Shown one piece after another: positions 1-11,185 of a DNA stretch of 55,792 bases. Within the stretch, counting starts at the first letter, position 1, and each line of letters begins with the position of its first letter. The translations under genes were made by a program, and so were the position numbers. The notes beneath the pieces are model-generated. The model ran no database searches and was not told where the DNA came from. It saw nothing but the letters and a program-made list of their open reading frames with translations. The stretch covers positions 464,905-520,696 of the forward strand of contig NZ_AZMV01000001.1 of the NCBI RefSeq assembly GCF_000522505.1, in the 5' to 3' direction. Source of the stretch: Bifidobacterium moukalabense DSM 27321. Its GTDB lineage: Bacteria > Actinomycetota > Actinomycetes > Actinomycetales > Bifidobacteriaceae.

Positions 1-44
1 CGGTTCGCCGCACGGTGAACAAGCCTGAAACAAGACTTGACTGA
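1..44 (+). CDS. 3' end of a preceding ATP synthase operon gene, probably atpH (delta subunit), partial
   Basis: The first 44 bases hold an open frame, starting at base 3, that ends in TGA at 42-44 and encodes a tail reading VRRTVNKPETRLD. It stops 27 bases before the atpA start. In bacterial ATP synthase operons the gene directly before atpA is normally atpH, the delta subunit of the stalk, so that identity is inferred from gene order alone; the peptide is too short to recognise. The frame choice is also uncertain, because the other two frames stop earlier (16-18 and 26-28). Confidence 0.45.
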   Translation, partial: VRRTVNKPETRLD

Positions 45-71
45 ATTTAAAAACAACAATAAGGAGTGATC

Positions 72-1700
72 ATGGCAGAACTTACCATTGATCCCACCAC
101 GATACGCAAGGCGCTCGATGATTTCGTCGAGGCGTACAAGCCGTCGGACACGCCGACCCAGGAGGTCGGTTATGTCGCGACTGCTGGCGATGGCATTGCG
201 CACGTGACGGGACTGCCTGGTTGCATGGCCAATGAGCTGCTGACCTTCGAAGACGGCACGCTTGGCCTGGCGTTCAACCTTGACGCCCGCGAGATCGGCG
301 TGGTTATCCTCGGCGACTTCGCAGGCATCGAGGAGGGCCAGGAAGTGCGTCGTACCGGCGAAGTGCTCTCCGTGCCCGTCGGCGACGGCTATCTCGGCCG
401 TGTCGTGGACCCGCTAGGCAACCCGATTGACGGTCTTGGCGAAATCAAGACCGAAGGCCGTCGTATTCTCGAGGCCCAGGCACCTGACGTTATGCACCGT
501 CATCCGGTTGACGAGCCTATGTCCACCGGCCTGAAGGCTATCGACGCAATGACGCCGATTGGCCGTGGCCAGCGCCAGCTCATCATCGGCGACCGCCAGA
601 CCGGTAAGACCGCTATCGCAATCGATACGATCATCAACCAGAAGCGTAACTGGGAATCCGGCGATCCGAAGAAGCAGGTCCGCTGCATCTACGTCGCCAT
701 CGGACAGAAGGGCTCCACCATCGCATCGGTGAAGCAGTCCCTCGAAGAGTCCGGCGCCATGGAGTACACCACCATCGTGGCCTCCCCGGCATCCGATTCC
801 GCAGGCTTCAAGTACATCGCACCGTACACCGGTTCCGCCATCGGACAGCACTGGATGTACAACGGCAAGCACGTGCTCATCGTCTTCGACGATCTGTCGA
901 AGCAGGCCGAGGCGTACCGTTCGATCTCCTTGCTGCTGCGCCGCCCGCCGGGGCGTGAGGCCTATCCGGGCGATGTGTTCTACCTGCACTCCCGCCTGCT
1001 CGAACGCTGCGCCAAGGTTTCCGATGACCTCGGCGGCGGCTCGATGACCGGCCTGCCGATCGTCGAGACCAAGGCGAACGACGTGTCCGCGTACATTCCG
1101 ACCAACGTCATCTCCATCACGGATGGCCAGATCTTCCTGCAGTCCGACCTGTTCAACGCGAACCAGCGTCCTGCGGTGGACGTCGGCATCTCCGTGTCCC
1201 GAGTCGGTGGTGCAGCCCAGACCAAGGCCCTGAAGAAGGTCTCCGGCACGCTGAAGATCTCGCTGGCGCAGTACCGTTCGCTGGAATCCTTCGCCATGTT
1301 CGCCTCCGATCTGGATGCGGCTTCGAAGGCCCAGCTGAACCGTGGCTCGCACCTGACCGAGCTGCTGAAGCAGCCGCAGTTCTCCCCGTACTCGATGGAG
1401 CAGGAAGTCGTCTCCGTGTGGGCCGGCACCCATGGCAAGATGGATGACCTGGCACTGGTCGACGTGCTGCCGTTCGAAAAGGCCCTGCTGGATTATCTGG
1501 ATCACAACACCGATATCCTCAAGACCATCCGTGAGACCGAAGACTTCACCGCCGACACCGAGGCAGCCCTCGACAAGGCCGTGGAAGCGTTCCGTGAGAC
1601 CTTCGTGACCAGCGCGGGCAAGCCGCTGGTCGAGAAGAAGCCTGACGTCAAGAACGCCACTCCGGTTGAGCAGGAAAAGATCGTCGCAGGAGAGAAGTGA
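72..1700 (+). CDS. atpA: F0F1 ATP synthase subunit alpha
   Basis: Encodes the 542-residue alpha subunit of the F1 headpiece, the non-catalytic nucleotide-binding partner of beta on the cytoplasmic face of the membrane. The P-loop [11 protein letters not shown] is visible at about residue 175, followed by the family sequence around VFDDLSKQA and [12 protein letters not shown]. The ATG at 72 is chosen because AAGGAG lies at 61-66, five bases upstream; an in-frame GTG at 66 would overlap that site. The stop at 1698-1700 is three bases from atpG, so the genes are cotranscribed. Bifidobacteria lack a full respiratory chain, so the enzyme is thought to run mainly as an ATP-driven proton pump for pH control. 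That is general knowledge, not seen here. Confidence 0.97.
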   Translation: MAELTIDPTTIRKALDDFVEAYKPSDTPTQEVGYVATAGDGIAHVTGLPGCMANELLTFEDGTLGLAFNLDAREIGVVILGDFAGIEEGQEVRRTGEVLSVPVGDGYLGRVVDPLGNPIDGLGEIKTEGRRILEAQAPDVMHRHPVDEPMSTGLKAIDAMTPIGRGQRQLIIGDRQTGKTAIAIDTIINQKRNWESGDPKKQVRCIYVAIGQKGSTIASVKQSLEESGAMEYTTIVASPASDSAGFKYIAPYTGSAIGQHWMYNGKHVLIVFDDLSKQAEAYRSISLLLRRPPGREAYPGDVFYLHSRLLERCAKVSDDLGGGSMTGLPIVETKANDVSAYIPTNVISITDGQIFLQSDLFNANQRPAVDVGISVSRVGGAAQTKALKKVSGTLKISLAQYRSLESFAMFASDLDAASKAQLNRGSHLTELLKQPQFSPYSMEQEVVSVWAGTHGKMDDLALVDVLPFEKALLDYLDHNTDILKTIRETEDFTADTEAALDKAVEAFRETFVTSAGKPLVEKKPDVKNATPVEQEKIVAGEK

Positions 1701-1703
1701 TCC

Positions 1704-4116
<2,413 letters not shown>

Positions 4117-4117
<1 letters not shown>

Positions 4118-4395
4118 TGGCCGGATCGATCATGCAGGTGAACATCGTCGCCGCCGACCACCCCGTGTGGCACGGTACGGCGAAGTCCGTTACCATTCCG
4201 GCCTCTGAGGGCGGAATGGGCATCCTGCCCGACCACGAGCCTGTGCTGACCGTGATCAAGGAAGGAACCATCGTAGTGGTGGATCCGGAAGGCGAACGTC
4301 ACTCCTTCGAAGTGACCGACGGCTTCATCTCCTTCGACTCGAACAAGCTCACCGTTGCGGTCGAGCGTGGACGTGACGTCAAGCGCGCCGAGTAA
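4117..4395 (+). CDS. atpC: F0F1 ATP synthase subunit epsilon
   Basis: Encodes a 92-residue epsilon subunit, which sits on the gamma shaft and regulates ATP hydrolysis. The conserved beta-sandwich is clear: MQVNIVAADHPVWHGTAKSV, then SEGGMGILPDHEPVLTVIKEG. The protein is short compared with E. coli epsilon (about 139 residues) because the C-terminal helical hairpin is absent, which is common in actinobacteria and would weaken epsilon inhibition (inference). The ATG at 4117 overlaps the atpD stop by one base; an upstream in-frame ATG at 4084 lies inside atpD and is rejected. A strong hairpin follows at 4419, so this is the last gene of the operon. Confidence 0.93.
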
Positions 4396-4418
4396 TCCCT
4401 TTCAGGCAGCGTGATTGC

Positions 4419-4457
4419 AAGCGGCCTTCCTCCTCAATTGAGGCGGGAGGCCGCTTT
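4419..4457 (+). terminator. Terminator-like hairpin after the ATP synthase operon
   Basis: Arms AAGCGGCCT (from 4419) and AGGCCGCTT (to 4457) pair perfectly, extended by further C/G pairs inside, around an AT-rich loop. It lies 24 bases after the atpC stop and before nucS. There is no long T-run, so termination may be weak or need a factor. Confidence 0.7.
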
Positions 4458-4509
4458 GCGTATACGGGATCCCGCTCGCCCACATCCGGTCATGGTAGGG
4501 TAGTGCCTC

Positions 4510-5214
4510 GTGCGAATTATTGTTGCTGACTGCTCCGCCGAATATTCCGGACGACTGAACGCCTTCCTGCCGCTCGCCAAACGCGTGCTGCTGATCAAGG
4601 CGGACAACAGCCTGCTGATCTTCTCCGAACTCGGCTCCTACAAGCCGCTGAACTGGATGGCCGCGCCCTGCACCATCAAGGACATCACGCCCGACAATGC
4701 CGACGATGACGTCGACACCGCCGTGCCACAGAAAGTCATCCGAGCGTCGGCTGACAAGTCGAACGACGTGCTCGAGGTGACGTTGCAGCACATCTATTCC
4801 GACGAATCCTACGATCTGGGCGAAGACCCGGGACTTACCAAGGATGGCGTCGAGGATCATCTGCAACGCTATCTGGCCGAACAGATCGAACGTATTGGCA
4901 AGGGAGCGAAGCTCGTGCGTCGTGAATATCCGACCGCCATCGGCCCGGTCGACATCATGGCCACCGACGCCGAAGGCACGCATGTGGCCATCGAGATCAA
5001 ACGCAACGGCGGTATCGACGGCGTCGAGCAGCTCACCAGATATTGCGAACTACTCAACCGCGATCCGCTGCTTGCTCCGGTCCGCGGCATCTTCGCCGCG
5101 CAGACCATCACCCCGCAGGCCCGCGTACTCGCCGAGGACCGTGGCTTCCGCTGCCTGATCCTCGATTACGAGGAGATGAAGGGCGTGGAGGACGACTCCC
5201 TGCGTCTGTTCTGA
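4510..5214 (+). CDS. nucS: Endonuclease NucS/EndoMS, mismatch-specific
   Basis: Encodes a 234-residue member of the NucS/EndoMS family (formerly DUF91). In actinobacteria and some archaea, which lack MutS-MutL, this enzyme cuts both strands at mismatches and so starts a non-canonical mismatch repair. The N-terminal dimerisation domain begins VRIIVADCSAEYSGRL. The C-terminal nuclease domain carries the PD-(D/E)XK-type residues in GPVDIMATDAEG and VAIEIKR, followed by the QLTRY segment. The start is a GTG at 4510, the usual position for the family. It sits directly after atpC, as in many actinobacteria, but a hairpin separates the two. It converges with the FKBP gene. Confidence 0.93.
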   Translation: MRIIVADCSAEYSGRLNAFLPLAKRVLLIKADNSLLIFSELGSYKPLNWMAAPCTIKDITPDNADDDVDTAVPQKVIRASADKSNDVLEVTLQHIYSDESYDLGEDPGLTKDGVEDHLQRYLAEQIERIGKGAKLVRREYPTAIGPVDIMATDAEGTHVAIEIKRNGGIDGVEQLTRYCELLNRDPLLAPVRGIFAAQTITPQARVLAEDRGFRCLILDYEEMKGVEDDSLRLF

Positions 5215-5262
5215 CAAAGATTCCGGGAAGTTTCCCCAATCCCAAGCCGGCGTTCTCAAACC

Positions 5263-5299
5263 ACCGACGGTGAGCGCCCTGTAAGCGTCGGTAGATTGG
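5263..5299. repeat. Interspersed palindromic repeat, single unit
   Basis: ACCGACG at 5263-5269 is inverted as CGTCGGT at 5286-5292, and AGCGTCGGTAGATTGG at 5284-5299 recurs exactly, in reverse complement, at 26467-26482 after araA. Both places are gaps between convergent genes. This suggests a dispersed palindromic (REP-like) element family. Confidence 0.55.
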
Positions 5300-5371
5300 G
5301 GCAATTGGCCCAGTTTGAGTGTCGGGCGACTTCCAGGACTTTCTCAATCGTGTTCTATGGGTGTCAAACGA

Positions 5372-5407
5372 GTGGGGGCCTTCCTGGCAAAACGGGAAGG
5401 CCCCCAC
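5372..5407. terminator. Bidirectional terminator between nucS and the FKBP gene
   Basis: A perfect 13-bp stem, GTGGGGGCCTTCC paired with GGAAGGCCCCCAC, encloses a 10-base loop. It lies between two convergent genes and has no coding function, so it can serve both. T-runs are absent on either side. Confidence 0.75.
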
Positions 5408-5434
5408 TATCGGATGATGCGCCTGAACGGCGGA

Positions 5435-6415
5435 TCAGTACGCGGCGAGGATGTCGACCACGAACACCAGCGTGGAGTTGGCCGGAATGGAGCTTTGCTT
5501 CTTGTTCCCATAGCCGAGATCCGGCGGCACGACCAGCAGCACCTGCGAGCCTACGGTATGGCCTGCCAGACCTTGCTTCCATCCCTTGATTACGCTGTCC
5601 AGCGAGAAGGAGCTGGATTCGCCACGGTCCCAGGAGGAATCGAACTGGGTGCCGTCAAGCAGCCAGCCGGTGTAATTCGCCACAACGGTCTGCGTGTCCT
5701 TGACCTCCGCGCCGTTGCCCTTGATCAGGTCCTGCGACACCAGCGAATCGGAGCCCTTGTAGCCGTTCATGTCGATCGACGGCTTGCCGTCCTTGTCGAG
5801 CGTCACCTTCGGCAGGTCGGACGGCACATCCATGACCTTGGTACCTTCGGCCTTCGTCAGATCCTTCGATTTGGACACGAAGGTGAGCACCATCAGATAC
5901 GAGGTGCCCGAGGAATTCGAATCATTGACGCCGATGGCGATGGTGGAGTTGAGCTTCTGGCCCTTGAACAGGTTGTAGTAGGCCGCGGTCATCTGGCTGG
6001 TGTCGGAGGAGACCACGGTCGAGCAATCCGGAGTGTTCTTCTCCCACGTGCTCATGAGTTCCGAACCGTCCTTGACATTGATGGCGATGCCCTGCGAGCA
6101 TACGCGGTCGCCGTCTTCGATCGCAGCGCCGTCGCCCTTCTGCAGGATGGCATAGCTGTTGTCTTCGACGGTCATCGGGGTCTTGAAGGCGACGGACGGC
6201 TTCTTGCCGAGTTCGCCGGTGGCGGTCACGCCCGCGATCTGATGCATCTTGGTCGACGACGAGCTGGAGGAGGACGCGGATGACGAAGCGGATGAAGAGG
6301 AGGAAGCCTTCGAATCGGAGCCGTTACCGCAGGCCGAGACGCCCAGGCACATGATCATGGTGCAGGCTGCTGCGGCGGCTTTGAGGAAAGTAGTTCTGCG
6401 CATGGGTTCAACCAT
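5435..6415 (-). CDS. FKBP-type peptidyl-prolyl cis-trans isomerase, lipoprotein
   Basis: Encodes a 326-residue exported lipoprotein. A short basic start (MRRT) and a hydrophobic stretch end in the lipobox VSAC at about residue 30, followed by a Ser-rich linker. The C-terminal 90 residues are an FKBP domain: VVANYTGWLLDGTQFDSSW, the VIKGWKQGL segment and LGYGNKK, ending FVVDILA. A degenerate FKBP-like half (about residues 70-190, with KKPSVAFKTPMTVEDN) precedes it, giving the tandem layout common in actinobacteria. The likely role is folding of secreted proteins outside the membrane. The ATG at 6415 is preferred over 6403 because AAGG lies nine bases upstream; both keep the signal peptide. Confidence 0.88.
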   Translation of the reverse strand: MVEPMRRTTFLKAAAAACTMIMCLGVSACGNGSDSKASSSSSASSSASSSSSSSTKMHQIAGVTATGELGKKPSVAFKTPMTVEDNSYAILQKGDGAAIEDGDRVCSQGIAINVKDGSELMSTWEKNTPDCSTVVSSDTSQMTAAYYNLFKGQKLNSTIAIGVNDSNSSGTSYLMVLTFVSKSKDLTKAEGTKVMDVPSDLPKVTLDKDGKPSIDMNGYKGSDSLVSQDLIKGNGAEVKDTQTVVANYTGWLLDGTQFDSSWDRGESSSFSLDSVIKGWKQGLAGHTVGSQVLLVVPPDLGYGNKKQSSIPANSTLVFVVDILAAY

Positions 6416-6471
6416 ACCGGAAAACCTTGATTTTAACCGGTTCAGGGGGCTATACATGGGGAGACTGTAGA

Positions 6472-7599
6472 ATGGTTGATGCTATGACTTTACCGCAAGA
6501 AGAACAAGAACAGCCGCAGGTCAAGGTAGGCCCCACGCGCCATGCCAAAATCATGCGTGGCATTGTTACGCCCATTCTTGGATTGCTCGCCGTCGCGTGC
6601 ATCGTTCTCGGCGTATTGAACGCCACCATGTGGAAGCCGAGTGCGCAGGTCACCGCCAGTTCGTTGGTGAACGGTTCACGCTATGTCGTAACCGATCCCG
6701 GCGTGCTCTCCCTGATCGACCAACGGGTGAAGATCACCGCGAAGACCACGGATGCCTCCTCGAACGTATGCATCGCCATCGGCTCCGCCCGTGATGTCGC
6801 CGGCTGGATTGCAGGCACGCCATACACGCGTATCACCGGACTGTCCGACTGGTCCGCGCTGTCCACGCAGAAGGCCGCGGCCCAGGGGACGGCGGACCAG
6901 TCCGACAGCCAGGTGGCATTGCAGGATTCCGATATGTGGACGAAGACCACATGCAAGAACGGGACCGCCAGTCTGCAGATCAAGGGCACCGCGACCGACG
7001 ACAGCACCAATGCCGTTGCGCTGATTGATTTCGGTGATGCGAAGAGCGCCACCGTTTCGCTGGATTGGACCAGGCAGACGCTTCCCGATTTCGCCATGCC
7101 GTTGTATTTCGCGGGCGGATTGTTCGTGATCCTGGCGATACTTGCCGCTTCGGTCTTCGCCATGCCTCCACATAAGCGTCGTCATCGTGAGGCTGCGGCG
7201 GTGGCCGACACCGGTACCGAACCGGGCGGCGACGAAGCGGTCGCGGCGTGGGTGAAGGACGCCGAAGCCAACGCCTCCCGTAATGAAAAGGCTTCGACGG
7301 CCAAACGCAAGCGTCGTCGTCATGCGTCGCACCGGTCCGGGGCACGTACGCAGGTGCCGGATGACCAGCAGCCGACCATCATCGATCCGGCGGCGCGTAA
7401 CTTGGTCGCCGATCAGCAATCGAACGCCGGGCCGTCCGATGGCGCTGCAGCCACGGAAGCCGCCAAGAACAGTGACAGCGAGGCCACATCCGTGATTTCG
7501 GCGGATGAGCTGCAGGCGTACTTCGCGCGACTTGCGCAGGAACAGGTACAGTCGGATACCGAATCCGATACCGACGATCGAACGGAAGGGGCCAAGTGA
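6472..7599 (+). CDS. Conserved membrane protein of unknown function, two membrane segments
   Basis: Encodes a 375-residue protein I cannot assign to a named family. A membrane segment at about residues 25-48 is followed by an extracytoplasmic domain of some 150 residues with two cysteines (in SSNVCIAIGS and TTCKNGTA) that could form a disulfide. A second segment at about 203-230 leads into a very basic stretch (PPHKRRHR, KRKRRRHASHR) and a low-complexity acidic C-terminus, presumably cytoplasmic. The ATG at 6472 has GGGGAG eight bases upstream. The stop overlaps the next start (ATGA), so it is coupled to the lipoprotein gene that follows; the two products probably act together at the envelope. 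It is divergent from the FKBP gene. Confidence 0.8.
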   Translation: MVDAMTLPQEEQEQPQVKVGPTRHAKIMRGIVTPILGLLAVACIVLGVLNATMWKPSAQVTASSLVNGSRYVVTDPGVLSLIDQRVKITAKTTDASSNVCIAIGSARDVAGWIAGTPYTRITGLSDWSALSTQKAAAQGTADQSDSQVALQDSDMWTKTTCKNGTASLQIKGTATDDSTNAVALIDFGDAKSATVSLDWTRQTLPDFAMPLYFAGGLFVILAILAASVFAMPPHKRRHREAAAVADTGTEPGGDEAVAAWVKDAEANASRNEKASTAKRKRRRHASHRSGARTQVPDDQQPTIIDPAARNLVADQQSNAGPSDGAAATEAAKNSDSEATSVISADELQAYFARLAQEQVQSDTESDTDDRTEGAK

Positions 7600-8603
7600 T
7601 GAGCAGGCGTTTCAGCAAAATCGCGGCGGCCGTACTCGCCGTGGGACTGATGATCGGCATGGGCGGCTGTGAGGGCCAGTTGCCGAAAGTGGCGTCATCC
7701 ACGGCCTCGCCTTCGGCCACGCCCAATCTGACGGCGGCGCAGGAAAAGAAGATTCGCACGCAGATTCTCAAGACGCTCGACCAATTCAATCAGGATCGCA
7801 ATACCGACGAACTCGGCTCGATCCTGTCAGGCCCGGAGCTGGCCATTCGCACCAGCGAGCTTGACGTGGCGCGCGCCACCGGCAATCTGGACCGCAAGAC
7901 CACCATTCCGACCGATTTGGCGCAGACCGTCATCTCCACCGAGAGCGGTTGGCCGCGTACGGTGTTCTCCATCACCACCACCACCGAGGACCAGCAGTCC
8001 AAGCGTCTGCTGGTGCTCAAGCAGGATTCCGCGCATCAGAACTACAAGCTGTGGGGTGTGGCACGTCTGTTCTCCGGCGTGAAGATGCCGAAGTTCGAGA
8101 TCGCGAGCCTGGGCAGCCAGCAGGGCACCGACAAGGATTCCGGCCTGCTGATGACGCCGAAGGAGGCGGTCGCAGAATACGCCGACGTGTTGCAGTACGG
8201 CGCGAACAGCAAATATGCCTCGCAATTCGCCGACGATGATCTGCGTACGAAGCTATCGGAGCTGACCGATCAGGTGCAGAAGGCCATGGAACTCAACAAG
8301 GGCACCCAGGAACAGACCTTCACCCCGGTGGACGACGCGATATGCGTGATGCGTTCCTCCGACGGCGGTGACCTGGTGGTGGCTCAGATCAATTCCGAAT
8401 GGACGCGTTCCGCCGGCGAGGGCCGCGAATCGCAGCCTGCCTCAGACGCCGAAAAGGCGTTGTTCGGCGACGGCAAGGCCACCAGCATCATGAAGACCAC
8501 GTATGTGAACGTGGTGGCGCTGTATATTCCGAAGGCGAACGCGGGCAAGCAGGTCACCGCCGTAGGCTCCGAACGCCAGCCGATCAAGGTCGAGGCGCTC
8601 TGA
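7599..8603 (+). CDS. Hypothetical lipoprotein coupled to the upstream membrane protein
   Basis: Encodes a 334-residue protein with a clear lipoprotein signal: MSRRFSKIAAAVLAVGL followed by the lipobox MGGC at about residue 24, then a Ser/Thr/Pro-rich linker. The rest shows no motif I recognise; it reads like a folded extracytoplasmic alpha/beta domain. The ATG at 7599 overlaps the TGA of the preceding gene by one base. A GTG one codon earlier exists but would weaken the overlap. A textbook terminator follows at 8653, so the pair forms its own transcript. Confidence 0.8.
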   Translation: MSRRFSKIAAAVLAVGLMIGMGGCEGQLPKVASSTASPSATPNLTAAQEKKIRTQILKTLDQFNQDRNTDELGSILSGPELAIRTSELDVARATGNLDRKTTIPTDLAQTVISTESGWPRTVFSITTTTEDQQSKRLLVLKQDSAHQNYKLWGVARLFSGVKMPKFEIASLGSQQGTDKDSGLLMTPKEAVAEYADVLQYGANSKYASQFADDDLRTKLSELTDQVQKAMELNKGTQEQTFTPVDDAICVMRSSDGGDLVVAQINSEWTRSAGEGRESQPASDAEKALFGDGKATSIMKTTYVNVVALYIPKANAGKQVTAVGSERQPIKVEAL

Positions 8604-8652
8604 CCGCAATGCCGTGACGCAGCGGGACCATATGCCCCCGAGGCTTTGAAAT

Positions 8653-8691
8653 CGTTGCTGGTACCTATAGTGGATGCCAGCAACGTTTTTT
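8653..8691 (+). terminator. Intrinsic terminator of the membrane protein/lipoprotein operon
   Basis: A 9-bp perfect stem, CGTTGCTGG at 8653 with CCAGCAACG ending at 8685, is followed by six T residues. The 15-base loop contains TATAGT, which resembles a -10 box but has no well-placed -35. This is the most canonical Rho-independent terminator in the window. Confidence 0.85.
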
Positions 8692-8706
8692 GTCTTGGGA
8701 GGCATC

Positions 8707-9675
8707 ATGGCGGAACAAAGGCCGTTCAATCCGGGAGTTTCATTGGCGGGAGCCGTTGATTTGGAGGCGCTCAAGCATCAGGTGAAGGCCGAGCCCGGGC
8801 AGGCCGGCGGCGCGCCGGCCGCGGGTGGCTACGTGATCGACACCACGGAAGGCACGTTCCAGGCCATGGTGCAGACCTCGACCACGTTCCCGATTCTGCT
8901 GCTGCTGTGGGTGTCGACCGATGACCGTCTGTTCGACATGGCTCGCAAGCTGGGCGATGCCGTGAACCAGCTCAACGGCCAGATTCAGCTGTCCCGCATC
9001 GACATCGCATCCAATCCTTCCATTGCGCAGGCGTTCCAGGTGCAGGGCGCTCCGGCGCTTTTCGCGTTGATCGGCGGCCGTCCGATGCCGATTCTGCAGG
9101 GCCTGCCATCCGACGAGGAACTGCAGCAGATCATCGAAGTCGTGGTGCCGAAGCTGATCGCCGCGGCCCAGCAGGCCGGCGTGACCGGTTCCGCGCCGTA
9201 TTCGGGCGATCCGGATTCCGATGCGGCCGCTTCCGCCTCCGCCGCTTCCGACCAGGACCAGGTGCCGCCTGAACATCAGGAAGCCTACCTGCTGGCCCAG
9301 CAAGGCGATTACGCGGGTGCTGCGGCGGCATACGAGAAGGTGCTGGAATCCGATCCGAACGATGCCCGTGCGGCCCGTGAACGCGCGAAAGCGCTGCTGC
9401 TGGCCCGTTCCGGCTCCGCGAACGTGCGCGAGGTGCGTGCCAGGGCCGCCGACAATCCGAATGATGTGGACGCGCAGCTCGCCGTGGCCGACATCGACAT
9501 GATCGGCGGCCAGATTCAGGATGCCTTCGACCGTCTGCTGGATTTCGTGGCGGCGGGGCACAAGGCCGACATCGAGCCGGTACGCCAGCGCCTGCTTGAA
9601 TATTTCACCATTCCGGAACCGACCGACGAGCGTCTGAAGCGCGCGCGCCGCCGTCTGGCCACGCTCATGTACTGA
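8707..9675 (+). CDS. Thioredoxin-fold/TPR protein, YbbN (CnoX)-like, without a redox CXXC
   Basis: Encodes a 322-residue cytoplasmic protein with an N-terminal thioredoxin-like fold (about residues 50-160) and a C-terminal TPR-like helical region (about 190-322). Where thioredoxins carry WCGPC, this sequence reads LLLWVSTDDRLFD, so it cannot do thiol exchange. The cis-Pro region VQGAPALFALIGG is retained. The layout matches YbbN/CnoX, a co-chaperone that hands clients to chaperones; this role is inferred from domain order. The ATG at 8707 has GGGAGG just upstream; the region before it is terminator and is not coding. Confidence 0.85.
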   Translation: MAEQRPFNPGVSLAGAVDLEALKHQVKAEPGQAGGAPAAGGYVIDTTEGTFQAMVQTSTTFPILLLLWVSTDDRLFDMARKLGDAVNQLNGQIQLSRIDIASNPSIAQAFQVQGAPALFALIGGRPMPILQGLPSDEELQQIIEVVVPKLIAAAQQAGVTGSAPYSGDPDSDAAASASAASDQDQVPPEHQEAYLLAQQGDYAGAAAAYEKVLESDPNDARAARERAKALLLARSGSANVREVRARAADNPNDVDAQLAVADIDMIGGQIQDAFDRLLDFVAAGHKADIEPVRQRLLEYFTIPEPTDERLKRARRRLATLMY

Positions 9676-9711
9676 TGGCCATGTGCCGATGCTGAATGGC
9701 GGATCGAACCG

Positions 9712-10326
9712 CTATTCCATACGGTTCCTGCCGAACAGCTCAAGGAACTGGGGTCCCTGCGCCTCCAGCTCCCGTTCGAATTCCGCCCGCCACAGCGAGT
9801 ATGGCTTCGCGGCCAGTCCCTCATTGCTGAATCGGGGCTGGTCGGTGATTTCGGTGATGCAGAACTTCGGAATCACCAGATTCGTGACCGGTCCGATGCG
9901 TTCCGCCTCGGCGATGATCAGGGGAGCGTTGGCCCCGCCGAACATGTCGATGTTCCATCCATCCTCGTCGATCCAATCGCTGAACCGGTTCTTGATGGTC
10001 ACATCGCCGCCGCGCCGAATCAGCTCGCCCGCGATGCGAGCGTCGATGTCGCGGCTCGCCTCGTAGCGTGTGCCGCCGACGGAAGGGCCCTTTACGGTGA
10101 TCGAGCCGGAACGGAAGTCGTCACGATACCGTTCCAGAATCTCCAACGGCTGAATGTCGGGAGTCATGTCAAGACGCACGGAACGTGTTTTCAACCGTAC
10201 GCGCAACGCGTAGCCGCCCTCGTGCACGTAGTAGCTTTGCACGATCAGCGTGGGATCATCCCCGTCATCCAGTTCGGTGGGTACCGCGCGGCAGAAGAAG
10301 CGGCGTGTGTACTCGAAATCGTCCAT
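9712..10326 (-). CDS. CYTH domain protein
   Basis: Encodes a 204-residue protein with the CYTH (triphosphate tunnel) pattern: an N-terminal FEYTRRF in place of a strict ExExK, paired basic residues in ALRVRLKTRSV, then RYEASRDIDAR, and an acidic pair in WNIDMFGG and LIIAEAER. CYTH enzymes bind triphosphates (thiamine triphosphate, inorganic triphosphate) with divalent metal. The incomplete first motif makes the substrate uncertain. The start at 10326 is set by GGGAG six to seven bases upstream; an ATG at 10338 is possible. It converges with the thioredoxin-TPR gene with only 36 bases between. Confidence 0.75.
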   Translation of the reverse strand: MDDFEYTRRFFCRAVPTELDDGDDPTLIVQSYYVHEGGYALRVRLKTRSVRLDMTPDIQPLEILERYRDDFRSGSITVKGPSVGGTRYEASRDIDARIAGELIRRGGDVTIKNRFSDWIDEDGWNIDMFGGANAPLIIAEAERIGPVTNLVIPKFCITEITDQPRFSNEGLAAKPYSLWRAEFERELEAQGPQFLELFGRNRME

Positions 10327-10408
10327 ATGCTCTCCCATAACCCCAGTGTAATGGCGACATTCTTGGAAAACGGCGAAAACATAATGTTTTTCAGCCAAAC
10401 GGAAGCTT

Positions 10409-10450
10409 TTTCGACGCAATTTGCGCGCGATTGCGTATATTGCGTCGAAA
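10409..10450. promoter_or_regulatory. 12-bp inverted repeat upstream of tRNA-Arg
   Basis: TTTCGACGCAAT at 10409-10420 is perfectly inverted as ATTGCGTCGAAA at 10439-10450, and an extra ATTGCG copy sits at 10430-10435. No T-run follows on either strand, so a protein-binding site is more likely than a terminator. It precedes the tRNA by 26 bases. Confidence 0.5.
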
Positions 10451-10475
10451 GAGCGTGTAAAGTAGGGTGACGCAC

Positions 10476-10548
10476 GGGTTTGTAGCTCAGTGGATAGAGC
10501 GTCTGTCTCCGGAACAGAAGGTCGTGGGTTCGATCCCCATCAAGCCCA
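10476..10548 (+). tRNA. tRNA-Arg (anticodon CCG)
   Basis: All four arms fold: acceptor GGGTTTG with CAAGCCC (one G-U pair), D arm with TAGCTCAGTGGATAGAGC, anticodon stem TCTGT/ACAGA around the loop CTCCGGA, and T arm GTGGG-TTCGATC-CCCAT. Position 33 is T and the anticodon is CCG, which reads CGG arginine codons. The discriminator base is A and CCA is not encoded. It is 73 bases long and followed 43 bases later by ridA. Confidence 0.95.
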
Positions 10549-10591
10549 CTCGTGTTCACCGCACAACAGCGTGTGATCGAAGGAGGGCAAG

Positions 10592-10981
10592 ATGAGCGAG
10601 AAGATGGAAGCGGTGGCGACCTCCGAAGCGCCGGCCGCCTTGGGAGCATACAGCCAGGCGGTCAAGGCCAATGGATTCGTATTCGTCTCCGGCCAGCTGG
10701 GCATCGACCCGACCACCGGCGAACTGGCCGGCGACACTGCGGGTGAGCAGGCCGCACAGGCCCTGAAAAACATCAAGCACATTCTCGACACCGCCGGAAC
10801 CGGCATCGAGCACGTGTGCCGCGCCACCATCTACATGAAGAACGTCGAGGACTTCAAGGAGATCGACGCCGTCTACGCGCAGGCGTTCATCGGCTCCGTG
10901 AAGCCGGCGCGCGTTGCCTTCGGCAACAACATGATTCCGAAGGGCGCCCTTGTCGAAATCGACGCCATCGCGGTCCTCTGA
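10592..10981 (+). CDS. ridA: RidA family reactive enamine/imine deaminase
   Basis: Encodes a 129-residue RidA (YjgF/YER057c) protein, which hydrolyses reactive enamine and imine intermediates released by PLP enzymes such as threonine dehydratase. Family features are visible: PAALGAYSQAVKANGFVFVSGQ at the start, HVCRATIYMKNVEDF, and the C-terminal KPARVAFG with the catalytic-site arginine, then KGALVEIDAIAVL. Length is typical. AAGGAGG lies at 10580-10586, so the start is secure. A hairpin follows at 11003. Confidence 0.93.
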   Translation: MSEKMEAVATSEAPAALGAYSQAVKANGFVFVSGQLGIDPTTGELAGDTAGEQAAQALKNIKHILDTAGTGIEHVCRATIYMKNVEDFKEIDAVYAQAFIGSVKPARVAFGNNMIPKGALVEIDAIAVL

Positions 10982-11002
10982 CCCATCGGAAACGATATGC
11001 CG

Positions 11003-11026
11003 AATCCCGCCGCCCAAGGCGGGATT
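11003..11026 (+). terminator. Hairpin after ridA
   Basis: A perfect 9-bp stem, AATCCCGCC with GGCGGGATT, around a 6-base loop, 21 bases after the ridA stop. No T-run follows. Probably a terminator by position. Confidence 0.55.
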
Positions 11027-11185
11027 CCTCCACCGGTCGAGTGCCGTACAACGGCGTATGGCGCTCCTGCTTTTCCATTCATTCGTGCCGGTTCGTCATG
11101 GCCGACTTCGGGCATACCGTATAGTGGCATGGTGGATGCGCCCGGCCATAGTGCGCAGACGGGCGCAGGCAAGGAGCTGGAACGA

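Noticed and set aside
8646..8671. TTGAAA and TATAGT before the thioredoxin-TPR gene as a promoter
   Set aside because: The spacing is only 14 bases and TATAGT lies in the loop of a convincing terminator.
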